Source: Bin80 sp965220365
GTDB lineage: Bacteria; Bacteroidota; Rhodothermia; Rhodothermales; Bin80
Direction of reading: 5' to 3'
NCBI GenBank assembly: GCA_965220365.1
Contig: OZ244823.1
Coordinates: forward strand, 62,001-126,000
Length of the DNA stretch: 64,000 nucleotides
Below are positions 9,352-17,717 of this stretch, piece after piece. A program made the position numbers and the translations under genes. Position 1 is the stretch's first letter. Each line of letters opens with the position of its first letter. The notes under the pieces are model-generated. The model was not told where the DNA came from. It saw only the letters and a list, made by a program, of their open reading frames with translations, and did no database searches.

Positions 9352-10545
9352 ATGGGCAGAAGACGTAGCTTTTTGGTTGCCGGTATTATCCTTGTCGGAT
9401 GTGTGGCTATAGCCGCTACTCTCATTGCTCAAAGACCTGAAACTGCTCGTCAGGTCGTCCCCTCACATGCCCCGTTTGTGACTACCGATTCCGTTATGAG
9501 CGGAGATGGACCTATTCCGATATATGGAGGAGGTACTGTGCGCCCATACGCAGAAGTGGATGTGACAGCGGAAATTTCCGGCAGAGTCGTGTGGGTAAAT
9601 CCTACCTTTCAAAGTGGAGGACTGGTGTCCTCGGGTGAGGTTCTATTTCGAATTGATGATGCAGATTACTTGGGCAGAGTAGATCGGGCACGCGCCAATG
9701 TAGCCGCTCAAGAACTTGAGTTAATGCGTGTGACGGAAGAATCCAGTATTGCGAAGATACAGTTCGAGAAGTGGGAAAATGAGGGAAATACTGGACAACC
9801 CAGCCCCTTGGCGTTGTGGGAACCTCAAATAGCAGCTGCTCAGGCTGCGCTGAACAGGGACCAGTCTGAACTTGTCGAAGCCGAATTACATCTCTCCAGA
9901 GTCGCCATTCATAGTCCCTTTACGGCCGCGGTTTTGAGCGAGTCTGTTACGGTAGGACAGTTCGTGGTACCAGGCCAAAATGTAGGGCGCTTATATAGTA
10001 TTGATGCCGTTGAGGTTGTAGTACCACTTCCCGACGAAAGTGCGGCGCTTATTCCTGGACTCTGGGGATTGAGACCAAGTACCCAAAACAGGCAGATTCC
10101 CGCTCGTGTGGTTGCAAAGTATGGCGAACAGCATTATTCGTGGACGGGTCATGTAGATCGTGTGGAAGCGGCCTTGAAAAAGCAGACACGTACGATTGAG
10201 GTAGTCATTCGTGTGCCTAATCCGTTCACAGATGGACTAGACCTGAACACGGAAGCTTTCACGCGATCGAACGGCACCCCACCTCTTTTGATCGGTAAGT
10301 TTGTGAATGTCGAAATTGACGGGGTAATTCCAGACCAGTATTTCAGGGTACGGCGATCAGCTCTCAAACCGGATGCTGAGGTATGGGTCGTACGCAACGA
10401 TGTACTAAACCGCGTTCCTGTACAAGTTCTGCAGCGCTCAGAGGATGAGGTTTTTCTTACTGGACCACTCAAGGAAGGGCAACAAGTAGTTGTGAGTGGA
10501 ATCCAAGCAGCCATTGACGGGATGGCAGTACGGACCCAATTATGA
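9352..10545 (+). CDS. RND efflux periplasmic adaptor, second copy
   Basis: A 397-residue HlyD/AcrA-type adaptor with an N-terminal anchor (residues 6-26). The lipoyl half-motif is GGGTVRPYAEVDVTAEISG, followed by GGLVSSGEVLFRIDDADYLG, a helical hairpin (about 110-190) rich in Ala/Glu, the second lipoyl half SRVAIHSPFTAAVLSE, and beta-barrel and membrane-proximal domains ending IDGMAVRTQL. It shares layout with the adaptor at 2341 but is diverged throughout, so the duplication is old. A broken inverted copy of its 5' part lies at 6960-7285. The pump partner begins 172 bases downstream. Confidence 0.9.
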   Translation: MGRRRSFLVAGIILVGCVAIAATLIAQRPETARQVVPSHAPFVTTDSVMSGDGPIPIYGGGTVRPYAEVDVTAEISGRVVWVNPTFQSGGLVSSGEVLFRIDDADYLGRVDRARANVAAQELELMRVTEESSIAKIQFEKWENEGNTGQPSPLALWEPQIAAAQAALNRDQSELVEAELHLSRVAIHSPFTAAVLSESVTVGQFVVPGQNVGRLYSIDAVEVVVPLPDESAALIPGLWGLRPSTQNRQIPARVVAKYGEQHYSWTGHVDRVEAALKKQTRTIEVVIRVPNPFTDGLDLNTEAFTRSNGTPPLLIGKFVNVEIDGVIPDQYFRVRRSALKPDAEVWVVRNDVLNRVPVQVLQRSEDEVFLTGPLKEGQQVVVSGIQAAIDGMAVRTQL

Positions 10546-10717
10546 GGGGATTATAGCCTACCGAGACCATGCGACCTAGGCATTGCATCCATAAACACAG
10601 CAAAGAGACATTCTCAAATTCAGATAATAGTGACCATAGCAATATGAGCATCCAGTCTGAAATTGATCAAATCCTTCCTTACGTGTTGTTTCCAAACCCT
10701 AGAGTCAGATTGCGCTG

Positions 10718-13700
10718 ATGAATCAGGAGGGCCCCTATTCGGGTGAGCAGGCAGGGCCAATCGCCTACATGGCGAGTAATCGGATTGCCCCCAATTTGTT
10801 GATGTTTGGCATTATCGCCTTGGGCCTTGTATCACTTGGGGGCTTGGAGCGGGAAGGCTGGCCAGTAGTCCCCTTCAATATGATTGAAGTCTTCATGGCC
10901 TATCCTGGGGCTACACCGGAAGAGATTGAAGAATCCATCATAGTTAAGATTGAAGAGCGAATTGAGACACTGGAGGATGTCAAGGCCATCAGATCTCTAG
11001 CCGCCCCCGGGGTAGCATCCGTCAGAATTCAGTGGAGAACTGGCACAAATCTTAGCGAGGCGATGGACGAGGTGCAGGCTGCTGTCAGACAAATTCAGTC
11101 TTTTCCGGCTACGGCCGAGCGCCCCCAGTTTTGGGAAATGGACAGCCGCAGCAGCGTGATGCGACTGATGCTTTTCGGTAATGCCACCGAACGTGCGCTG
11201 AAAGAACTTGCCTATCAAGTCAGAGATGAATTAAAAACCTTGCCCAGTGTATCCCTCGTCGAAATCGGTGGCACGAGGGATTATGAGATCTCTATTGAGG
11301 TACCACTTGCTACATTGCGTGCGCTCGGATTGACGCTGGAAGACATTGCCTATACTGTCCGTCAAAGCTCGCTCAATCTTTCTGCCGGAAGTATTGACAC
11401 AAGGGAGTCCGAGATCCGTGTACGGACTATCGGCCAGAATTACAATCAACTTGATTTTGAGGAAATCGCCGTTGTTGCCCAAAACGATGGTACGATCGTG
11501 CACCTCAGAGATATTGCAACGATCCGAGATGGATTCCAGGAAACCAATATGATTGTCCGCCATCAGAGTATGCCGGCAGTTTTCGTGGAAATCTATCGGG
11601 GAGAAGATGAGAATGTTAAAACGATTTCGGATACAGTCAATGAGCATATTCAGCATGTGATCCTGCCTTCACTTCCCGACGATATCGGGATTACTGTATG
11701 GAACGATGATTCTCCTGTCTATGCAGAGCGTGCAGATCTTTTGGTTCGGAATGGTTTTCTGGGCTTCATCTTAGTATTCATCGCGCTAGCCCTCTTTCTT
11801 GAGATTCGGCTTGCAGTATGGGTTATCTTTGGTCTGCTCACCTCTGGTGTGGGCGCTTTGGGGGTCATGCTGTGGCTTGATCTACCACTCAACGCCCAGT
11901 CACTCTTCGCATTCGTTCTGGCAATCGGGATTATTGTGGACGACGCCATTGTCGTAGCCGAGCGAATCTATTCTCAGCGCATGACAGGCCTTCCTGGACC
12001 GGTCGCTGCGATTCGGGGAACACGAAGAATCAAGACAGCACTAACCTTCGCAGTCCTCACCTCGGTGGCAGCGTTCACCCCTCTGCTCTTTATTCCGGGA
12101 GGTGTTGGAGAGGTATGGTTTGCATTGCCGGCAATTACTATCGGCATGTTGGTGATTTCTCTCATTGAAGCACTTTTCATTCTACCTGCACATCTGTCTC
12201 ACCTGCCAGGGCCAGGATGGACGCCATCCAATTTTGTGGATAAATTCCTTCTTCATATCCGAACCTACGTAAACCAAGGACTGACTAGGTTCCTGAAGGG
12301 CCCGTTGAATCGTGCCCTTCGCTTTTCTACGGATTATCCCGCAATTATTATGTCAGGAACCCTCGGCTTGTTTGTACTCTGTCTATCGCTGGTTCCGGCA
12401 GGCGTGATTCCAACCACGCTTATCGGGGTAGTAGAGGGTGATTTTGTCACTGCTACACTTGAAATGCCGGAGGGAACACCCGCAGAGAGAACTCTCGAAG
12501 TTGCAATGGAACTGGAAGCTGCTGGCAGACGCGTGATTGAACGTTTGGATCATGAAAGGCCAGAAGGTGCCCCTTCACTGCTGGAAGGGGCGCTCATAGT
12601 GATAGGTCAAGGCCCTCGTGTAGAAGGAGGAGGACTTGATTCATCTCCTACCATGAACCCCCAGTCACATGTTGCCGGTATTGAAATCAAGTTGCTGAGT
12701 GCCCAGCAACGGGATATGTCTACCATTACAATCATGCAGGCTTGGCGGGAAGAGGTGGGATTCCTGCCCTATGTTCGGGGAATTGCTTTTAGTGGAGATG
12801 TCATCAACCTAGGGAATCCTGTGGAGGTTGTTCTATCTCACCCAAATTCGGAGCGTCTGATTATTGCTGCCGATTCAGTTGTGACTAGCCTATATAGTGT
12901 AGCCGGTGTCTTCGATATCCGTTCGGATCATACCCCTGGTATCGGGGAGATTCAACTGGAATTGCGACCTGAAGCACGAACACTGGGGCTCACCGTCAAA
13001 GATCTGGCACAACAGGTACGGTCAGCTTTTTTTGGAGTGGAGTCGATAAGACTGCAACGAGGCGAAGAAGAGGTCCGGGTCTATACGCGCTTGCCCGCTA
13101 GTGAGCGGGAAGCAATCACGGATGTCGAGGAATATTTGATCCAGACGCAATCAGATGGGAAGGTGCCGATCCATCAAGTCGCCACGATGACAATGGGAAT
13201 ATCCCCACCAGTCATTCGACGCAGAGATGGACAACGAATTGTAACCGTGACGGCAGATGTGAATGATGAAGTGATCTCTGGATCACAGGCCAATGAGATT
13301 CTTGAAAATGGATTCCTTCCAGATATAATCGCTTCCGAGCCCGAGTTAACCTATTCCTTTGGGGGGGAACAGCAAGAACAACTGGAGTCCCTGGGGGCAC
13401 TCAACCGTGGATTTATCCTTGCCATGCTGGGAATATATGCGTTGTTGGCGATTCCCCTGCGCTCCTATCGTAAACCTTTCCTCTTGATGGCCATCGTGCC
13501 ATTCGGCCTTATTGGAATCATCCTTGGTCACCTGATACTGGGCCTCCCGCTCAGCGCTGTTTCTTTCCTGGGTTTTTTCGGCCTCAGCGGAGTGGTCGTG
13601 AACGATGCGTTAGTAATGATTGATTCAATCGATCGACGCATTCAAGGGGGAAGTACACCGAGGCAAGCAATTATTGAAGGTGCTAAAAGTCGCTTTCGTC

Positions 13701-13915
13701 CCATTATGCTAACGTCAGTGACCACATTTCTGGCATTTGTACCGCTTATCTTGGAACCAGCAATCCAAGCACAGTACCTGATCCCGTTTGCTGCATCATT
13801 AGGTGTTGGTATCATGGTTACAACTGCAATCCTGATGCTGCTCTTACCTGCACTGATGGCTATTTTCTTACGAATCAATTCCAATAGCAACGTACACAAT
13901 ATGCCGAATGCCTGA
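10718..13915 (+). CDS. RND-family inner membrane efflux permease, second copy
   Basis: This 1065-residue HAE-class RND pump has an N-terminal GPIAYMASNRIAPNLLMF helix, two large periplasmic loops, the TM4 acidic pair in GIIVDDAIVVAERIY, a hydrophobic C-terminal half, and RPIMLTSVTTFLAFVPLI near the end. It is a paralogue of the pump at 3540-6701 with the same domain order. It is preceded by its adaptor and followed within a few bases by a copy of the TIR-like repeat, as is the first pump. The only outer-membrane factor in the window (17718-19259, opposite strand) could serve both systems. Confidence 0.92.
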   Translation: MNQEGPYSGEQAGPIAYMASNRIAPNLLMFGIIALGLVSLGGLEREGWPVVPFNMIEVFMAYPGATPEEIEESIIVKIEERIETLEDVKAIRSLAAPGVASVRIQWRTGTNLSEAMDEVQAAVRQIQSFPATAERPQFWEMDSRSSVMRLMLFGNATERALKELAYQVRDELKTLPSVSLVEIGGTRDYEISIEVPLATLRALGLTLEDIAYTVRQSSLNLSAGSIDTRESEIRVRTIGQNYNQLDFEEIAVVAQNDGTIVHLRDIATIRDGFQETNMIVRHQSMPAVFVEIYRGEDENVKTISDTVNEHIQHVILPSLPDDIGITVWNDDSPVYAERADLLVRNGFLGFILVFIALALFLEIRLAVWVIFGLLTSGVGALGVMLWLDLPLNAQSLFAFVLAIGIIVDDAIVVAERIYSQRMTGLPGPVAAIRGTRRIKTALTFAVLTSVAAFTPLLFIPGGVGEVWFALPAITIGMLVISLIEALFILPAHLSHLPGPGWTPSNFVDKFLLHIRTYVNQGLTRFLKGPLNRALRFSTDYPAIIMSGTLGLFVLCLSLVPAGVIPTTLIGVVEGDFVTATLEMPEGTPAERTLEVAMELEAAGRRVIERLDHERPEGAPSLLEGALIVIGQGPRVEGGGLDSSPTMNPQSHVAGIEIKLLSAQQRDMSTITIMQAWREEVGFLPYVRGIAFSGDVINLGNPVEVVLSHPNSERLIIAADSVVTSLYSVAGVFDIRSDHTPGIGEIQLELRPEARTLGLTVKDLAQQVRSAFFGVESIRLQRGEEEVRVYTRLPASEREAITDVEEYLIQTQSDGKVPIHQVATMTMGISPPVIRRRDGQRIVTVTADVNDEVISGSQANEILENGFLPDIIASEPELTYSFGGEQQEQLESLGALNRGFILAMLGIYALLAIPLRSYRKPFLLMAIVPFGLIGIILGHLILGLPLSAVSFLGFFGLSGVVVNDALVMIDSIDRRIQGGSTPRQAIIEGAKSRFRPIMLTSVTTFLAFVPLILEPAIQAQYLIPFAASLGVGIMVTTAILMLLLPALMAIFLRINSNSNVHNMPNA

Positions 13916-13922
13916 TCCTATC

Positions 13923-13942
13923 TTAGCAGCCCGTGGATAAAG
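13923..13942 (+). repeat. Solo copy of TIR-like repeat after second RND gene
   Basis: TTAGCAGCCCGTGGATAAAG begins eight bases after the second pump's stop codon and is nearly identical to the MITE ends at 17092 and 17269. No inverted partner is visible before the P450 gene at 14086. Confidence 0.6.
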
Positions 13943-14085
13943 CACCTTTTTTCGAGGTCATGTAGCCAAGGTCGCTGATATATGCGAACCGCGATCGGAT
14001 TCGAGGGAATCGGGGGAAGTCCCTGCTGCGTCAGCGGGGCGAGAAAGTGGAGCGTGCCTTCGCTCACCTGTCGGAGACGGGCGGG

Positions 14086-16125
14086 TTACGCAACAGGGAT
14101 CGGATTCCTGATTCCGGTAATGCGAAACTTAACGTTTTTCCTAGGCGCACAGGTTGGAAATGGATTGATTTTTAATTCACTGTCTTTGGAGACCAACTCC
14201 ATCTTAAAATGATAGGCAAGGAGCATAGTGTTTACTGTTAACTGCAGATCGGTATAGCGTTGTCCGAGACAAGTATGAGTCCCCAAGCCATATGGCGCAT
14301 AGGCTCCGGGCTGTTTATGCTCTGCACGATCCGGCAAATAGCGATCTATATCAAATTTATCAGGGTTCTTGTACAAATCAGCATTGTAATGAGGCGCGGT
14401 GCAACAAATGAGTACTCGTGACTCTGAAGGAATTTGATAACCGTTATATGTACACCGGTTGACAACTCCTCTTACCTGCCACGGAATCACTGGATACATG
14501 CGAGAAGTCTCCATGATGAGGCGATGCGTAATATCCACGTTTCTGGGACAAAAATCTTCCTCTTCGGGCAGATGTCCATTTCCAAAAAGTTTCTCCGCTT
14601 CTTTATAGACTCCATCGTAAACTTCAGGATTCTGGAGCATGCACCACACTATAAAGGAAAGTCCTGCACCTACATATATGCTGGCAACCATGCTAGCAAC
14701 AATCGGAAATGTTAAATCTGTCTCCGATAGGAGTTGAGGATCACTCTTATGCAATTCTAGGAATCCGTCAGTAATATCCCTCGGCTTCCCCTTGCGTTGC
14801 CCCGGCGTATGTGATTCAATGACCATCTCCCGGAATTCACTAACACGTCTCCGGTAGCGCCTCATTTTAGGCGTTTTCATCATGAATTTGGGTAGACTCC
14901 CCTGTACATTCGTAATCAGTGCACGATGCTGATAATGCACCAGTTCATCGGAGAAGTGAGTACAATCTGTACTCGTGAACAGATGTGAGATCTGGGCACC
15001 CGCATACGTCCTAAGAGAAGATGTTAGCGGCATGACCTTCCCTTCCTTCCATTGGTTCATGGACGATCTGCAATGGTGATACAACTCAGTTAACCGATCC
15101 CCTAGTGCCGACCGAGAATATACTGACTGCACGGCTTTACGCATTTTGTAATGATCAGCACCATCTGCACCAGGGAGGGTTGAGGTAGAACCAAATTCGT
15201 TTTCGAGATCTCTGATGTATTCCTTACTGCGAAAGTAAAACCGGGAATGTTTATGGACCCATTGGTTTACGTCTGCTCCCATCACGGCGTAAACTGGAAA
15301 GCCCTTCATTTTGAACGGCAGTTTCATGACAGCCCCATATTGGGCATGGATACCTTGTAATCCCTTCGCAATATTCCCGTTGAGAAAATCTCGCTGGCGA
15401 AGAATATCCATTAGTCGAACTTTCGGGACGGGTTTGATGCTGATGGCCTTCCGTCTGGGTTGGACGGTGCTATTCTTCACGGCAATAGCAACCGTTCGCC
15501 CCACAAGATCCAGTTTAGCAAGTAAATTGATTCTCTCTATTGCGTCCTCATAATCTTCCTCCTCGAGCAATAGCTTAAAACCCTCAGCTGCGTGCATTAA
15601 AGCAATCAGAATTGCATCCTTCGGAGTTGGAAGGATCCCTTCTTTGAATATCGTCTCAAAGATTCTTGTCTTTGCTTCCTGGAGGACAACCGATTCACTG
15701 GGATAGGTACCCGTCCGTGAAACCGATTTAGTGAGACCAAAAAAACCACCAAGCTCACGATATAGGACTCCTTTACCAACTAAGCGCTCTAACGTGACAC
15801 TAACGATCTGGTCTGCTCTACTCGCATTTCGCTCAATCCAATACTGTGCGTCGTACAATTTCTTGCTTTCCGCGAACTTTACAATATCTCGCAGTGCAAA
15901 ATCTAGCAACTCATCTCCAGTTGGAGTTGAATCCTGCAGATATAGTCTATCCAAGTCCGTATCAATCCGCCCCTTAAGTGCAAGATCGGCAATAACCGTC
16001 CCCGCCATGACACAAGAAAAACCCCAACCCGGTGCGATCTCCAGATAGCCCGTTTTCTCGTTTAACATCAGAAGGACAAACTCTTCAGCAAGGCTAATTT
16101 CAAATGCGGCAGTGTCTGTGCTCAT
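14086..16125 (-). CDS. GPP34 (GOLPH3-like) domain fused to cytochrome P450
   Basis: One uninterrupted 679-residue frame carries two domains. Residues about 8-220 match the GPP34/GOLPH3 fold: LAEEFVLLMLNEKTGYL, VIADLALKGRID, DSTPTGDELLDFAL, LERLVGKGVLYRE, and the helical tail with LIALMHAAEGFKLLL. Eukaryotic members bind phosphatidylinositol-4-phosphate on membranes. Residues about 245-679 are a P450: DGADHYKMRKAV, the ExxR motif in METSRMYP, a PDKFDIDRYL meander, and the heme loop PYGLGTHTCLG with the thiolate Cys near 619 (Tyr replaces the usual first Phe). The I-helix stretch (VASIYVGAGLSFIVW) lacks the usual acid-Thr pair. No transmembrane anchor is seen, so the GPP34 half may be the membrane tether. 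A reductase partner is not in the window. Both domain calls are firm; the substrate is unknown, and a sterol is suggested only by the neighbours. Confidence 0.9.
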   Translation of the reverse strand: MSTDTAAFEISLAEEFVLLMLNEKTGYLEIAPGWGFSCVMAGTVIADLALKGRIDTDLDRLYLQDSTPTGDELLDFALRDIVKFAESKKLYDAQYWIERNASRADQIVSVTLERLVGKGVLYRELGGFFGLTKSVSRTGTYPSESVVLQEAKTRIFETIFKEGILPTPKDAILIALMHAAEGFKLLLEEEDYEDAIERINLLAKLDLVGRTVAIAVKNSTVQPRRKAISIKPVPKVRLMDILRQRDFLNGNIAKGLQGIHAQYGAVMKLPFKMKGFPVYAVMGADVNQWVHKHSRFYFRSKEYIRDLENEFGSTSTLPGADGADHYKMRKAVQSVYSRSALGDRLTELYHHCRSSMNQWKEGKVMPLTSSLRTYAGAQISHLFTSTDCTHFSDELVHYQHRALITNVQGSLPKFMMKTPKMRRYRRRVSEFREMVIESHTPGQRKGKPRDITDGFLELHKSDPQLLSETDLTFPIVASMVASIYVGAGLSFIVWCMLQNPEVYDGVYKEAEKLFGNGHLPEEEDFCPRNVDITHRLIMETSRMYPVIPWQVRGVVNRCTYNGYQIPSESRVLICCTAPHYNADLYKNPDKFDIDRYLPDRAEHKQPGAYAPYGLGTHTCLGQRYTDLQLTVNTMLLAYHFKMELVSKDSELKINPFPTCAPRKNVKFRITGIRNPIPVA

Positions 16126-16386
16126 TTTCTATTCTACGGAAACTCTTTTCGAAGTAGGTCGCCCCAGTAAGTCTCGGGATCTGTGTATGCCCCCGACCGA
16201 ATTGCTACCTGTCCAGCTACTGATTGACGGCAATACATGCCCGCACACGATACGTACAACGTAAGACATACAACACACAATTACGAATATTCACCCCTCA
16301 ATACTGTCTTTCTTCACCGATTCAAAGCATCCCCGTGACAATCCAAGAAGAATATACCTTATTCCGCCAGATATGGACATCATCTA
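16126..16386. other. Spacer between Rieske remnant and P450 fusion
   Basis: About 260 bases with no coding potential that I can support. It should hold the promoter of the leftward-reading P450 fusion gene. No terminator hairpin is obvious after the Rieske stop. Confidence 0.35.
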
Positions 16387-17473
16387 TCACCTCTTTCTTG
16401 TGAAATGACATTCCCTAACCAATCTACCCATAAGACTAGTCCGTAAACTCAGCGGGAGAAATCCCATTCCTACAATCGCTCGTTTTGATTTACGCAATTG
16501 TTTTATTTGAGTAGCCAGTACCATATCAACATATTTTCCATCGACGGGCGTGGAAAGCACATAAAGTTTTATGTGCATGTCAATAGATCCCTCATGTAGG
16601 GTTACACGAGAGAATCCAATCCCATAGATATCTGCCCTTGCAGAAACATCAAAAAAGATCTTCATCTCGGCCATATTTTGAGTTCGAGTAAACTCGAAAT
16701 GACTTCTAAGATAGGGACCATCTATTTTCAGCGACTCCATTCGTTTTCCATTGTCAAACCCGTGTACATATCGTAAATGAGCCAAGCCATCTGAATTCTC
16801 CGTCGTCTCTTGGGGATGTCCCGGAAATCGAATCGTTTCAAATGCAACATCACTCCAATCACCTCCATCAACCTCTGTATCCTCTGGAAGCCTCCACTGT
16901 GGAGGACGCCCACCAATCCCCCACCAAGCAAAGATGATTCCATCTATCTCCGTCGTCTCATACACCTCCAGCTTCGCCGCCTTGGGAGGCGGAGCGAAGA
17001 AAGCGGAAACGCATCTGCCAGTGACCTTAAACTCAAATCCATGAAAAGGGCATACCAAACAACCTTTCGTACCATCCCTCCAGAGTCAGGGCCTAGCAGT
17101 CCGTGGATAAAGTATGTCGATAGAAACAGGGAAGTCATCGCTGATTGAAAATGCGTAAAACGCCCCCCGTGAACCACTAATTCTTAGATTTTTCATTATG
17201 ATTTACCCTCTGAATAGTCAAAATAAACTAGGAAGCGTCGCGCAACACCTTAATCCACGGGCTGCTAGGTCTGCACCTACGTGCGGACAAAATGCATCAC
17301 CCACACAGATATCACCTACATCATTACACCAAATAATTGGGAATGATTTCTTCACCCATCCAAGTCTTCCTAATCAACTTCTCCTTGAGTAAATGCTTGC
17401 GATTGGCCACATAACACCAACCTTCAGGAAATGCTGGAATTTGATTCGCATAGTCTCGCGGTACATACCACAC
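16387..17473 (-). pseudogene. Rieske non-heme iron oxygenase (sterol-type), interrupted by a MITE
   Basis: The 3' part (TTG 17058 to 16387) begins at VCPFHGFEF, the second half of a Rieske [2Fe-2S] motif. It continues with FKVTGRCV, GIIFAWW, the GHPQETTENSDGLAHLRYVHG block that holds the mononuclear iron ligands (DxxH...H), and a C-terminal domain. The first half lies beyond a MITE: from GTG 17473 the reverse strand reads YANQIPAFPEGWCYVAN, then LIRKTWMGEEIIPNYLV, a frameshift near 17320, and VGDAFCPHVGADL. Deleting the MITE with one CTAG copy joins these as CPHVGADLGPDSGGMVRK, then one more frameshift near 17065 leads to GCLVCPFHG. Overall it resembles Rieske oxygenases of the DAF-36/Neverland and bacterial sterol-demethylase kind. 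It cannot make an active protein as it stands. Confidence 0.82.
17092..17269. mobile_element. MITE with IS5-like ends inserted in the Rieske gene
   Basis: A 178-base non-coding segment has matching inverted ends. The left is CTAG-CAGTCCGTGGATAAAG and the right, on the reverse strand, is CTAG-CAGCCCGTGGATTAAG. The CTAG at both ends (17093-17096 and 17265-17268) fits a four-base target duplication of the kind IS5-group elements make. Removing the element and one CTAG restores a continuous reading across the junction of the host gene. The interior is AT-rich and codes for nothing recognisable. The mobilising transposase is not inside it; the IS5-family element at 43150-46440 has a similar left end. 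Confidence 0.8.
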
Positions 17474-17717
17474 AATTTACAGAATCAAAATCAATTCGAC
17501 TACACAGATAATCGGGCCGTGAAACGATTCCTCAAAATTTATGTCTGCCTAGGTTAAGAAGACAATTCACCTAACCTCTTAGGAGGAGTATCAGCAACGC
17601 CCAATAGAGCTTGAGCAACCCAATGGTGCGATAATGACGACGAGTGCATCACCACGAAACGAGTCTTCCCCATTTCGTGATCACTGTATATGTCTGGGCC
17701 GTGACATCGGCAAAATC

